From positions 1 to 64,000 of the forward strand of contig NZ_JABKKF010000003.1 in the NCBI RefSeq assembly GCF_013166605.1: DNA of 64,000 nucleotides. Direction: 5' to 3'. The position numbers were made by a program, and so were the translations under genes. Within the stretch, counting starts at the first letter, position 1, and each line of letters starts with the position of its first letter. The stretch is from Xylanibacter muris (GTDB lineage Bacteria; Bacteroidota; Bacteroidia; Bacteroidales; Bacteroidaceae). Below are positions 7,855 through 16,405 of this stretch, in pieces. The notes under the pieces were generated by a model, which saw only the letters and a program-made list of their open reading frames with translations, did not search any database and was not told the origin of the DNA.

Positions 7855-9447
7855 ATGAAGAAATTTTTTACTCTGCTAACAGTAGCGTGCGCATCCATTG
7901 CAGCCATGGGCACAGACTACAACGGGCGTCTTATGGTAGTTATAAACGGAAGCGCGTCTCCGTCTCAGGAAGCAACCATATCCGTAAACAAGCAGGATAA
8001 CGGTAAGTATACACTCGAGTTGAACAATTTCATGTTAGGCACAGGTGCAGACGCTATGGGTATAGGAAACATCAGGCTCGAGAACACTGATGCAACGGAA
8101 TTAAACGGACAGACCGGTCTGAATACGACACAGAACATAACCATCACTGAAGGCAACGACCCAAACATAAATTTCTGGATGGGTCCGATGCTCGGAATAA
8201 TCCCTGTAAGTGTGGACGCTACCATGGAGGAAGGAAAAAACCTGTCAGCCTCTATTGACATTCCGTTTTTATCAATGGGAATGAACATAAAGGTAGTTTT
8301 CGACAGCAAAACTTTCCATATAGGCAACTCCGACTTCGAGAATTTCCACACAGCAACACTAAGTTCTCCTTTTGGAGGCGAGCCCACCACAAGCGACGAA
8401 CCAGACTACTGGCACTCGTTCATGAGCGCATCAGGCAATCCTACAATGGTCTATCTTGCAGGATATGCGCCACATACATTTATAAGCGACATCGTGCGCC
8501 CGGGAACAACAGGCGAAAAGAGTCTTCTGATAACATCTGTAGACATGGGATTCACCATTGCTAACGGAACAGTGACCACAGGACGCATAAACACAGGAAG
8601 CACTACGGCTGCAGATTTGGCAAACTACTCATGGAGCGACATGAGCACGACAGACAAAGACGACAAAGGCGACCCCTTCTACTCTCTTATGGGAGGTAGG
8701 CCCGACAGCCTTACAATATGGGCAAAGTTCAAGCAGAAAGAGGAAAAGGCAGACTTCCCATACGCAACGATAAATGCAGTGATTACCGACGGTACATTCT
8801 ATCGCGACCCGGAAGACAAAGAATATACAAACGTCATTGCCAAGGCTACCAACAACACCATCGAAAGCAACAACTATGAATGGCAGAAGATAACAGTGCC
8901 GTTCATCTATGAAGAGAACGGTGTCAACGCCAAAGCCATACACGTAACAATATCCACCAACGCCGCACCCGGAAAAGGAAGCACTGACTCATTATACGTA
9001 GATGACCTGAACCTCATATACAACTGCAAGCTCACCGACCTCACAATAAAGGGTAAGGGAATCGATCTCAACAGCGGAACATACAACCCTGCCGACAACT
9101 CTACAGCCATCCAGACCGATGACTGTACCGGAATGGAAGTGACGGAGGATGACATTCAGGCCACGACAAACGGAAAAGGCGCCATCGTTGTGAAGAACAT
9201 TACCAAAGAGACAAACAAGACATACGTGACAATAAGCGTCATCAGCAACGATCTCAGCTCATTCAATACTTATAACCTGACACTCAACGGCACAACAGGT
9301 ATCGACACTGTAGATGACAGTAAAGCGGACGACTCCGTAAAAGCCATGTATGACCTCAACGGACAGAAAACATCCACACCAAGAAGCGGACAGATATACA
9401 TAATGAAATATAACAATGGTAAAACCGTAAAGAGAATAAAGAATTAA
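7855..9447 (+). CDS. Secreted calycin-like plus PCMD-like protein with C-terminal sorting-type domain
   Basis: A 530-residue protein with a signal peptide (residues 1 to ~20, not a lipoprotein). Residues ~22-145 match the calycin-like beta-barrel domain found in Bacteroidales lipoproteins (YNGRLMVVINGS, glycine-rich strands). Residues ~155-390 resemble a PCMD domain. The last ~45 residues (YDLNGQKT, then IYIMKYNNGKTVKRIKN) look like the short C-terminal module used by type IX secretion or common in Prevotella secreted proteins. It is the third gene of the cluster, 39 bp after the barrel gene, and ends at a strong terminator. Type IX export is an inference from the C-terminus only. Confidence 0.72.
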   Translation: MKKFFTLLTVACASIAAMGTDYNGRLMVVINGSASPSQEATISVNKQDNGKYTLELNNFMLGTGADAMGIGNIRLENTDATELNGQTGLNTTQNITITEGNDPNINFWMGPMLGIIPVSVDATMEEGKNLSASIDIPFLSMGMNIKVVFDSKTFHIGNSDFENFHTATLSSPFGGEPTTSDEPDYWHSFMSASGNPTMVYLAGYAPHTFISDIVRPGTTGEKSLLITSVDMGFTIANGTVTTGRINTGSTTAADLANYSWSDMSTTDKDDKGDPFYSLMGGRPDSLTIWAKFKQKEEKADFPYATINAVITDGTFYRDPEDKEYTNVIAKATNNTIESNNYEWQKITVPFIYEENGVNAKAIHVTISTNAAPGKGSTDSLYVDDLNLIYNCKLTDLTIKGKGIDLNSGTYNPADNSTAIQTDDCTGMEVTEDDIQATTNGKGAIVVKNITKETNKTYVTISVISNDLSSFNTYNLTLNGTTGIDTVDDSKADDSVKAMYDLNGQKTSTPRSGQIYIMKYNNGKTVKRIKN

Positions 9448-9463
9448 CAAGATTCTCTTAAAC

Positions 9464-9525
9464 AAAAACAAGGAGTGAGGAAAACCGGCAGGATATGCCA
9501 TTTTAATTCCTCACTCCTTGTTTTT
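9464..9525. terminator. Strong hairpin between convergent genes
   Basis: A perfect 19-bp stem (9464-9482 with 9507-9525) with a 24-nt loop is followed by T-residues on the plus strand and has a matching A-run on the other side. It can end transcripts from both the surface cluster and the minus-strand sugar operon. Confidence 0.8.
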
Positions 9526-9598
9526 TTCGAAAGCACGCAGCCTTTTTTCCTCAACGGTCATTAGACTTGGGTTTAAGAAAACGACACTATCGCAAAGT

Positions 9599-10759
9599 TC
9601 ATTTAAAAGCATTCAGCGCATCGATTATCATCCCTACCTCATTATCTGTAAGAACCTGATTGCACGGAATACTCAATTCCTCCCTGTGAATCCTCTCGGT
9701 GACAGGAAGCGACAGACCGTTCATTCTCTCATAGCATCTCTGCTTATGCGGAGGAACAGGATAATGTATCACCGTACCTATACCCTCAGACCGAAGCCAG
9801 GCCTGCAGTTCATCGCGCCTCTCACACAGAACTGGAAAAATATGAAAGACATTGCTCTTCATGAAATCGGGTTCCGGCAGTCGCAGCAACGGGTTATCTA
9901 CCTCCTCAATATACCTCCTTGCCACCCTGCGCCTTAGCGCGTTATCATGGTCGAGATGCCGGAGCTTCACACTGAGCACGGCAGCCTGGACCTCATCAAG
10001 ACGGCTGTTCATCCCCTCATAATCGAACACATACTTTACCGATGAGCCATAGTTGGCCAAAGTCCTCACCATATCTGCAAGCTCATTGTCACCGGTGGTC
10101 ACCGCCCCTCCGTCGCCAAGCGCGCCGAGATTCTTTCCCGGATAAAAGCTGTGTGCAGCCGCATCGCCAAGCGCCCCCGTCCGTACGGCATGGAAATTCG
10201 CCGTAATAACCGTTTCACCTGACATGCAGTTCTCCCATTCCTGAACCGCCGTGGGCACACAGCCGTGAGCCTGGGCATTATCCTCGATAAGCTTCAACCC
10301 ATGGCGCACGCAAATTCCCTTTATTTCATCCGTATATGCACACTTGCCGTAAAGATGCACAATCATCACGGCACGCGTACGTCCGGTCAGGGCACATTCA
10401 ATCATACCACCGTCAATCTGAAACGTGTCCGCATCCGGTTCAACAAGCACCGGCACAAGCCCATTGGCCGTTATTGCAAGGATGGTTGCTATATAGGTGT
10501 TTGCCGGCACTATCACTTCATCACCATGCTCCATCACACCCAACTCGATATATGCCCTTAATATAAGCGTGAGAGCATCAAGGCCGTTGGCACAGCCCAC
10601 GCAATGCTCCGTGCCGATATACCGGGAATAGGCCTTCTCGAAACCGGCTTTAGCCTCACCGTTCAAATACCATCCGCCATGCACGACATGTCTCACGGCC
10701 TCGTCTATCTCATCGGAATAAAGCCCGGTCACCTTTCTCAACTCCAGATACTCAATCAT
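9599..10759 (-). CDS. DegT/DnrJ/EryC1/StrS-family sugar-nucleotide aminotransferase
   Basis: A 386-residue PLP enzyme of the DegT family. The PLP lysine is Lys209 in SFYPGKNLGALGDGGAV, and the cofactor-contacting EDNAQAHG is at 159-166. In FdtB/QdtB-type enzymes the reaction is amination of a dTDP-3-keto-6-deoxyhexose at C3, with glutamate as donor. The operon also encodes RmlB and a WxcM-like 3,4-ketoisomerase, so a dTDP-3-amino-3,6-dideoxyhexose is the likely product; fucose or quinovose stereochemistry cannot be decided here. About 25 residues (~167-192, CVPTAVQEWENCMSGETVIT and on) sit between AHG and RTGALGD, where relatives usually have about a dozen. It is the last gene of the operon. 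Confidence 0.88.
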   Translation of the reverse strand: MIEYLELRKVTGLYSDEIDEAVRHVVHGGWYLNGEAKAGFEKAYSRYIGTEHCVGCANGLDALTLILRAYIELGVMEHGDEVIVPANTYIATILAITANGLVPVLVEPDADTFQIDGGMIECALTGRTRAVMIVHLYGKCAYTDEIKGICVRHGLKLIEDNAQAHGCVPTAVQEWENCMSGETVITANFHAVRTGALGDAAAHSFYPGKNLGALGDGGAVTTGDNELADMVRTLANYGSSVKYVFDYEGMNSRLDEVQAAVLSVKLRHLDHDNALRRRVARRYIEEVDNPLLRLPEPDFMKSNVFHIFPVLCERRDELQAWLRSEGIGTVIHYPVPPHKQRCYERMNGLSLPVTERIHREELSIPCNQVLTDNEVGMIIDALNAFK

Positions 10760-10767
10760 ATATACAA

Positions 10768-11691
10768 CTATATCTCAAATGACAATTTCAAAGAACTGCG
10801 ACATCCAATACTCTCCTTAAAAGCACACAGACCGTAATTGGGTACCCCATGCTCCGTAGACGGACCGATATCGAGAATTCTTATTCCAAACTTGTGATAA
10901 TACTCAAACACACGATAAGCAAGCCAGTTCATCGGACGCAACATGGAATACTCCCTCAAATCGCCCCAGTAAATCACCTGACAGACGTCTATTGCCACAT
11001 GAAACACCAGAGCCGCAGCCACGTCACAACCGCCATGCTCGACAATAAAGAAATCAGCCGGTATAACTTCCACTGTCCTGACAACATCCTCATAAGACAT
11101 TCGCAACGGATATCCCTGTTCGGCCCTGTTACGCTGTATCACACCGTATGCCCTGCGTATTCCCGCTGCATCACCGCTCTCTATCCTCCGAAACTCCATG
11201 CCAACGGCCATGGCCTTATGAAGGTTCTTCCTTGCATTCCGTTCCAAGACCATGTCATAGCGGGAGAAATCAGACAGAAGAAAATGATAGTTCACCTCCG
11301 GAGTCCTTACACGTCCGGCACGCCACAGCGAGCTTGCTTCCGCAGCAAACCGCGGCACATTGTAAAACTCGGGAGGAAGCGTGATCACAACACGTCTGTC
11401 CATGTCCGCGGAATAAGCCTTCAGCAAACCTGCAGCCTCGTCGATAAACTCAAAACATTGCGGCTTTGCAGATGTGAAACCTCCGAAAGGTGCAGAAAAA
11501 GGAGAATACAAACCGTCTTCATATTCTCCGAGTATAATCCCAAAACGCAGTTTCGTATTCTCAAACAACAGATAGTGCAGACTTTCTGCCTTGCGACTAT
11601 TCAGTTCAGAAAACTCCACGCTATTATATATATGGGGGAATACCGCGAACCGTTTGCGGTATTCCTCCGCCGATGTCTCAATGATCCGCAT
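10768..11691 (-). CDS. FemAB-like GNAT acyltransferase
   Basis: A 307-residue protein that fits the Acetyltransf_6/FemAB-like (BioF2-like) branch of GNAT enzymes. It shows an N-terminal half with YSPFSAPFGG, a central basic segment (RNARKNLHKAMAVGMEFRR) and a C-terminal acyl-CoA or aminoacyl-binding half ending in NYGLCAFKESIGCRSS. In this operon it sits between the ketoisomerase and the aminotransferase, so it may N-acylate the amino sugar, a role filled by the left-handed-helix FdtC/QdtC proteins in known pathways. That is inference from context. Its start overlaps the WxcM-like stop by 14 bp. Confidence 0.7.
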   Translation of the reverse strand: MRIIETSAEEYRKRFAVFPHIYNSVEFSELNSRKAESLHYLLFENTKLRFGIILGEYEDGLYSPFSAPFGGFTSAKPQCFEFIDEAAGLLKAYSADMDRRVVITLPPEFYNVPRFAAEASSLWRAGRVRTPEVNYHFLLSDFSRYDMVLERNARKNLHKAMAVGMEFRRIESGDAAGIRRAYGVIQRNRAEQGYPLRMSYEDVVRTVEVIPADFFIVEHGGCDVAAALVFHVAIDVCQVIYWGDLREYSMLRPMNWLAYRVFEYYHKFGIRILDIGPSTEHGVPNYGLCAFKESIGCRSSLKLSFEI

Positions 11692-12094
11692 CGCTCACAT
11701 ATTCCAGAAACTTATCGTATTCACGTATATAATCATCCTCATCATAAACCTCCGAGGCAAGCACCAGACAGACAGCACCCGACGAGAAGTCGTCCATTGT
11801 CCGCCATATACCTGTCTCTATCAGAAGTCCCTGATACGGATGATTAAGCAGAAAAGTACGTTTCTCGGTACCGTCGTCAAGGGTTACGGTGAAGCTTCCG
11901 CTCAACGCGACAAGAAACTGTTTCAGTGTCTTGTGGGCATGACCGCCACGGCATTCTCCTCCCGGCACATCATATACCCAATATGCCCGTGCTATCTTAA
12001 AAGGAATATCTTTCAATTCCTCGACAACAGAAAGATTCCCGCGATAATCGGTTATCTTCTTTATATCTGTCAGACAGGCTTCAGATACCTTCAT
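11678..12094 (-). CDS. WxcM/FdtA-like sugar 3,4-ketoisomerase
   Basis: A 138-residue single-domain cupin of the WxcM-like/FdtA/QdtA family. These enzymes move the keto group of dTDP-4-keto-6-deoxyglucose from C4 to C3. The family core is clear: RGNLSVVEE near the N-terminus, the metal-free cupin signature RGGHAHKTLKQFLVALSGS with the catalytic HAH (~52-54), then LNHPYQGLLIETGIWRTM. The gene lies 12 bp after purT and overlaps the acyltransferase start. With RmlB upstream and the DegT aminotransferase downstream it completes the three-step route to a dTDP-3-amino-3,6-dideoxyhexose. Confidence 0.88.
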   Translation of the reverse strand: MKVSEACLTDIKKITDYRGNLSVVEELKDIPFKIARAYWVYDVPGGECRGGHAHKTLKQFLVALSGSFTVTLDDGTEKRTFLLNHPYQGLLIETGIWRTMDDFSSGAVCLVLASEVYDEDDYIREYDKFLEYVSDADH

Positions 12095-12106
12095 ATCCCT
12101 ACCATG

Positions 12107-13267
12107 TTATTTTATGACCGTAGCTGCAAGACGCTTGGCTTTGTCGCGCAAGGCATCGATATCGGCATCTGTCTCTCCATAACAAAGTACGACACCCATT
12201 CTGCGGTTCACGTGCTGGTCGGGCTTTCCGAAGATACGCACACGCGTATGGTCTTCCTTCAGGGCATCAATAAGATTGAACTCCGGCTGACAATCAGAAT
12301 CCTCCTTTGCCAACACAACGGCACTCGCCCCGGCATGCTCGAGATGTATGCCTGCTATAGGCAGTCCCATGACGGCCCGGAAATGCAGTTCGAACTCGCT
12401 TAGATTTGTAGTATGCCCGAGTGTGACCATACCTGTGTCATGCGGACGCGGTGACAGTTCGCTGAATATCACATCTCCCTGCTTTGTGAGGAAGAACTCC
12501 ACTCCCCATATACCTGCGCCAGTAAGTGCCTTTGTCACCTCATCCGCAATATGCTGCGCCTTGGCAAGAGCCTCGTCTGAAATCCTATACGGCTGCCAGC
12601 TCTCACGGTAGTCGCCGCCTTTCTGCACATGCCCGATAGGAGGACAGAACAATGTGGGGCCGTTTCTCTGAGTAACGGTGAGCAGTGTAAACTCCGAATC
12701 GAAATCTATAAACTCCTCTATGATTACCTCTTTCACGTCACCGCGGCTTCCTTCCATGGCATCCTTGAAGGCCTGCTCCAACTCGTCATCGTTATGCACA
12801 TAGCTTTGGCCGTGGCCCGATGACGACATAAGCGGTTTCACGACACAAGGAAAGCCTATCTCATCGGCGGCAGCCTTAAATTCATCGAAGGTCTTTGCAT
12901 AGAAATATTTGGCCGTGCGCAGCCCAAGTTCCTTTGCCGCAAGGTCGCGGATGGCACGGCGGTTCATGGTATAGTTCACGGCTCTTGCACTCGGCACCAC
13001 CTGTATGCCCTGTTTCTCGAAGTCGAACAGACGTTCGGTGCGTATTGCCTCTATCTCCGGCACAATGATATCGGGCTTATGCCTGTTTACAACCGCTGTC
13101 AGTGCCTCACCGTCGAGCATGCTGAAAATTTCCCTCTCGTCTGCCACCTGCATTGCCGGTGCATTGTCGTAACGGTCGCATGCTATTACATACTGTCCGG
13201 CACGTTTCGCTGCTATGACGAACTCCTTACCCAGCTCGCCCGAGCCTAATAACAATATCTTTTTCAT
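12107..13267 (-). CDS. purT: Formate-dependent phosphoribosylglycinamide formyltransferase 2
   Basis: A 386-residue ATP-grasp enzyme with the full PurT signature: [10 protein letters not shown] at the N-terminus, [12 protein letters not shown], the ATP-grasp loop [21 protein letters not shown] and the metal-binding [16 protein letters not shown]. PurT makes formyl-GAR from GAR, formate and ATP in purine synthesis, independently of formyl-tetrahydrofolate. It is embedded in the deoxyamino-sugar operon, 21 bp after a small membrane protein gene and 12 bp before the ketoisomerase. The sequence looks like an ordinary PurT, so a role in N-formyl sugar synthesis is not suggested by its residues. 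Confidence 0.95.
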   Translation of the reverse strand: MKKILLLGSGELGKEFVIAAKRAGQYVIACDRYDNAPAMQVADEREIFSMLDGEALTAVVNRHKPDIIVPEIEAIRTERLFDFEKQGIQVVPSARAVNYTMNRRAIRDLAAKELGLRTAKYFYAKTFDEFKAAADEIGFPCVVKPLMSSSGHGQSYVHNDDELEQAFKDAMEGSRGDVKEVIIEEFIDFDSEFTLLTVTQRNGPTLFCPPIGHVQKGGDYRESWQPYRISDEALAKAQHIADEVTKALTGAGIWGVEFFLTKQGDVIFSELSPRPHDTGMVTLGHTTNLSEFELHFRAVMGLPIAGIHLEHAGASAVVLAKEDSDCQPEFNLIDALKEDHTRVRIFGKPDQHVNRRMGVVLCYGETDADIDALRDKAKRLAATVIK

Positions 13268-13288
13268 ATATTGAGTTTTATATATTAT

Positions 13289-13840
13289 TCAATCGTAATC
13301 TATTATAAGTTCTCCACGCTCACTGATACTTTTCGGTTCAAGTTCTCCAAGGCATTTAAGATTCAATACGCTTAAGAAACTGTCAAAATCCTCATAACGG
13401 TCCACTATCTCATGCACAAGACATTTATCCTTGACCAGCCATGCGACATCCGCATATACAAATTCATCTGAACTGTCGTCCGGTACCACTGTGTCATGTG
13501 CAATATAATACCCCTCAAGTTCATCTATATTATATTCGTACGAAAGCTTTTTCAAACCAAACAACAGAGAATAGACGAATTCTATCTTTCCGTCATCCAC
13601 ATTCACATCTGCTTTGGCATAAAGCCCCACTCCGTTTTTCTTCGTATAGAAAAATAAAAAGACAAAGATATAGGTCATACAAATGACAGCGGTAATCAGT
13701 CCTGCAACAATAATGGGAAACCTACCTGTAAGAAACAGGTATATTATCGGCACAGGTACAATTAAAAAGACAAACATGAGATTCTTATCAGAGGAAGTCT
13801 GATTTATCATATCCCAATGCGTAGGTTTATTCTCTTCCAT
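13289..13840 (-). CDS. Hypothetical protein with two membrane segments
   Basis: A 183-residue protein I do not recognise. Two adjacent hydrophobic segments (about residues 20-60, FVFLIVPVPIIYLFLTGRFP and the stretch after it) form a hairpin, followed by a soluble, acidic C-terminal domain of ~120 residues (many Asp/Glu, pattern ELEGYYIAHDTVVPDDSSDE). I start at the ATG at 13840, 5 bp after the stop of the upstream gene. An in-frame start at 13879 would overlap that gene by 34 bp. It lies inside the sugar-nucleotide operon. Confidence 0.65.
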   Translation of the reverse strand: MEENKPTHWDMINQTSSDKNLMFVFLIVPVPIIYLFLTGRFPIIVAGLITAVICMTYIFVFLFFYTKKNGVGLYAKADVNVDDGKIEFVYSLLFGLKKLSYEYNIDELEGYYIAHDTVVPDDSSDEFVYADVAWLVKDKCLVHEIVDRYEDFDSFLSVLNLKCLGELEPKSISERGELIIDYD

Positions 13841-13845
13841 AATAT

Positions 13846-14145
13846 TCAGTGTTTTAATGTATTCTTTATCATCTGCCATTCCGGGGTTACAGCCAGCCTG
13901 TGTATGCAGCTGTCTATCACCGCCATCATATCCTCCTCCGTCATGCCGCGCCCCCGTGCAATCTCGGCAAGCGACAGCTGTACTTCGCCGAACAGGCCAT
14001 AATATCTTGCCACAGCCTGCTCGTCGACGGGGTCAAGCAGATGAAAGATATGCTCCATATAATGCACAGTCTGTTGGCCTATACTCTCCGGACACATGCC
14101 CATACGCACAAGAAACGTGTTAAGTTCACGCGACAGCTTATCCAT
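13846..14145 (-). CDS. Small protein with a sigma-70 region 4-like helix-turn-helix
   Basis: A 99-residue protein. Residues ~41-85 follow the pattern of sigma-70 region 4: an acidic start (DEQAVARYYGLFGE), then LSLAEIARGRGMTEEDMMAV, then a closing helix IDSCIHRL. Primary sigma factors show the same order of yGL, L-x-EIA, gmT-x-e and a leucine-rich end. No region 2 is present, so it cannot act as a complete sigma factor. It may be a DNA-binding or RNA-polymerase-binding adaptor. It lies in the sugar operon, 66 bp after rmlB. The resemblance is by eye and needs a profile search. Confidence 0.6.
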   Translation of the reverse strand: MDKLSRELNTFLVRMGMCPESIGQQTVHYMEHIFHLLDPVDEQAVARYYGLFGEVQLSLAEIARGRGMTEEDMMAVIDSCIHRLAVTPEWQMIKNTLKH

Positions 14146-14211
14146 TTATAAAACAACCCTATATTTTATTTATACGTTCCACCTTCTTTTATACACTCAC
14201 ATCCCCGCCTT

Positions 14212-15324
14212 TTAGCGACCGGCATACATGCTCTCGTAATACTTCTCATACTCACCGCTGGTGATATTATCCATCCATTCCTGGTTGTCGAGATACCAGC
14301 GCACCGTTTTCTCGATACCTTCCTCAAACTGCAGGCTCGGCTCCCAACCAAGTTCATTCTTCAGTTTGGTAGAGTCTATCGCATATCGCATGTCATGCCC
14401 CTTGCGGTCGGTCACGTAAGTGATGAGATTCATGTCCTCTCCCTCGCTACGGCCGAGCAGACGGTCGACTGTGTTTATCACCACCTTTATTATATCTATG
14501 TTCTTCCACTCGTTGAAACCTCCGATATTATATGTCTCGGCAATCCTTCCCTTGTGGAATATTACATCTATGGCTCGCGCATGATCCACGACATACAGCC
14601 AGTCACGCACATTTTCGCCCTTACCATACACAGGAAGCGGACGGCGGTGACGGATATTATTTATAAACAAAGGTATGAGTTTCTCAGGAAACTGGTATGG
14701 ACCGTAGTTATTTGAGCAGTTGGTCACGATTGTAGGCATGCCGTATGTGTCGTGAAACGCACGCACAAAATGATCAGACGAAGCCTTCGATGCGGAATAC
14801 GGAGAATGAGGATTATATTTTGTGGTCTCAAGGAAGAACTCGTCACCGTAGACCTCATGGGCTGATATTTCCGATGTCCGCCCCTCCGGATGCGTCAGTT
14901 CCAATGCCCCGTACACCTCATCGGTAGAGATATGATAGAAACGCTTTCCTTCATATCCTCCGGGCAGCGACTCCCAATATACCTTTGCAGCCTGAAGCAG
15001 TGTCAGCGTGCCCATAACGTTTGTGCGCGCGAAAGTAAAAGGATCCTTTATAGAACGGTCGACATGACTCTCTGCGGCAAGGTGTATTATTCCGTCAACG
15101 TCATATTCGCGCATAAGACCGAGCACTACATCGAAATCACATATATCGGCCTTTACAAACGTATAGTTGGATTTATCCTCTATATCTTTCAGATTTGAAA
15201 GATTTCCGGCGTATGTCAGCTTGTCAAGATTGATTATATGATATTCCGGATATTTGTTGACAAACAGACGCACCACATGGCTTCCTATGAAACCGGCCCC
15301 ACCGGTGATGATAATATTCTTCAT
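14212..15324 (-). CDS. rmlB: dTDP-glucose 4,6-dehydratase
   Basis: A 370-residue extended short-chain dehydrogenase. It has the NAD motif GGAGFIGSHV at residues 8-17, HLAAESHVDRS, the TDEVYG segment and the catalytic YSASKASSDH (Tyr-x-x-x-Lys), then NNYGPYQFPEKLIPLFI. It converts dTDP-glucose to dTDP-4-keto-6-deoxyglucose, the entry step for rhamnose and for 3-amino-3,6-dideoxyhexoses. No rmlA, rmlC or rmlD is in this window. The downstream ketoisomerase and aminotransferase point to the amino-sugar branch. It starts 26 bp after the phosphodiesterase gene. Confidence 0.95.
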   Translation of the reverse strand: MKNIIITGGAGFIGSHVVRLFVNKYPEYHIINLDKLTYAGNLSNLKDIEDKSNYTFVKADICDFDVVLGLMREYDVDGIIHLAAESHVDRSIKDPFTFARTNVMGTLTLLQAAKVYWESLPGGYEGKRFYHISTDEVYGALELTHPEGRTSEISAHEVYGDEFFLETTKYNPHSPYSASKASSDHFVRAFHDTYGMPTIVTNCSNNYGPYQFPEKLIPLFINNIRHRRPLPVYGKGENVRDWLYVVDHARAIDVIFHKGRIAETYNIGGFNEWKNIDIIKVVINTVDRLLGRSEGEDMNLITYVTDRKGHDMRYAIDSTKLKNELGWEPSLQFEEGIEKTVRWYLDNQEWMDNITSGEYEKYYESMYAGR

Positions 15325-15350
15325 ACTCTTTTGTTTTAAGTTTTACAAAT

Positions 15351-15857
15351 TCATTCTCTTGTATGACGGTCTCCCAACGTAATTACTTCACAGTCGCCGA
15401 ATTTATTTCCCTCAACCGTAAGTCTTATGATCGTGCGTTCCCTGTGCCATCCTTGAAGTCCGGCCGCACCGGGATTTATATGCAGAAGACCGAGGGTCCT
15501 GTCATACTTGACCTTAAGTATATGGCTGTGTCCGGATATGAACAACTGTGGCGGTGATGCATATATCTGTCCGCGTATGCTCGGGTCGTAGTTGCCCGGG
15601 TATCCTCCGATATGCTTGATAAGCACGTCGGCATCCTCACATTTGAAGCGAAGCCTCTCGCCATACATCCTTCTGAGGTCTCCTCCGTCGCAGTTGCCAT
15701 ACACGGCTCTGAACGGCCGATACTCCGCCAAACGCGATGCCACTTCCAAAGAGCCTATGTCTCCCGCATGCCATATCTCATCGCACGGTTCGAAATATTT
15801 CAAATAGCGGTCATCCCAATACGCATGTGTATCGCTGATAAGTCCTATTCTTTTCAT
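15351..15857 (-). CDS. YfcE/MJ0936-like metallophosphoesterase
   Basis: A 168-residue calcineurin-like phosphoesterase with all metal-binding motifs of the YfcE group: GLISDTHAY near residue 5, HAGDIGS, YGNCDGG, KHIGGYPG (near 85) and GHSHILK near 111, then HINPGAAG. Such enzymes hydrolyse phosphodiesters in vitro; the natural substrate is not known. It is the promoter-proximal gene of the minus-strand operon that continues with rmlB. Confidence 0.88.
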   Translation of the reverse strand: MKRIGLISDTHAYWDDRYLKYFEPCDEIWHAGDIGSLEVASRLAEYRPFRAVYGNCDGGDLRRMYGERLRFKCEDADVLIKHIGGYPGNYDPSIRGQIYASPPQLFISGHSHILKVKYDRTLGLLHINPGAAGLQGWHRERTIIRLTVEGNKFGDCEVITLGDRHTRE

Positions 15858-15913
15858 GTATTACCCGGTCGTTAAACTGCTGAAATGCAGCATTATCTTT
15901 AATAATTGTCATG

Positions 15914-15921
15914 CAAAGATA
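15914..15921 (-). promoter_or_regulatory. -7 element for the eight-gene sugar operon
   Basis: The minus strand reads TATCTTTG, a full match to TAnnTTTG, 56 bp upstream of the phosphodiesterase start. No internal promoter of this type was seen in the short gaps of the operon. Confidence 0.55.
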
Positions 15922-16061
15922 CTCATTATTATTGAAAGCACGGAAATTTAAACAATGTATTTTAGATTTTCACAGGTTGGATACAGCCATTTGATGAATA
16001 AGCTTTTAACGGAGAATTTGAAAACAAACGCCCGTTTTATTGCATTCACCCGACATATAGT

Positions 16062-16087
16062 GACATGCCTTTGGCATGTGTCAGGCG
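16062..16087. repeat. 26-bp palindromic repeat, copy 1
   Basis: The 26 bases are identical to 18265-18290. The core is an inverted repeat ACATGCC-TTT-GGCATGT. The two copies flank xseAB. Similarity fades quickly outside (GGCGkAAAA). Confidence 0.75.
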
Positions 16088-16332
16088 TAAAAACATCCCG
16101 CAATGAATAAGCTCGGTTTGTAGTATACATCGGATAAATCGCAAAGCGGTGTCCTTACAAAGTGTAATATTTGATATATCACATTGCTCATCTGCTTATC
16201 GAAAACGTTTGTTTCCAATAAACGCCTCGCCTCTACATATTCAAAGTATGCTTTGCTTCCGCATCCTGTCTGCAGTCAACTTCAGCCATATACAAAAAGC
16301 ACTGCCGCACAAACAAGAATTACATGTCAATA

Positions 16333-16364
16333 TTTGGATATACGGCCGACAACGCTTACCTTTG
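16333..16364 (+). promoter_or_regulatory. Consensus Bacteroidetes promoter for xseAB
   Basis: TTTG at 16333-16336, a 20-bp spacer and TACCTTTG at 16357-16364 match both boxes. The predicted start near 16370 gives a leader of ~36 nt to the ATG at 16406 and rules out the upstream in-frame start. Confidence 0.75.
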
Positions 16365-16405
16365 CCGAAACATTCGGACTATTCCCGATAAAAACCGAGA
16401 ATTAT

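Larger units (their letters stand above)
15858..16405. other. Divergent intergenic region with promoters and a 26-bp repeat
   Basis: These 548 bases separate the phosphodiesterase operon (minus) from xseAB (plus). They hold a minus-strand -7 element, one copy of the 26-bp repeat and the xseA promoter near the right end. The open frame running into xseA from 16184 has no family similarity before residue 75 and crosses the promoter, so I do not count it as coding. Confidence 0.55.

Noticed and set aside
10849..11847. A 332-codon plus-strand frame opposite the acyltransferase
   Set aside because: It is antisense to two recognisable genes, rich in His/Arg/Cys as expected for a shadow frame, with no motif.
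12107..13267. PurT as a dedicated sugar N-formyltransferase
   Set aside because: All PurT signature motifs are present in ordinary form, and known sugar formyltransferases belong to a different, formyl-tetrahydrofolate-dependent family.
16184..16405. N-terminal extension of XseA (74 codons)
   Set aside because: It lies upstream of the consensus promoter and has no similarity to the family, whose N-terminus fits ATG 16406.
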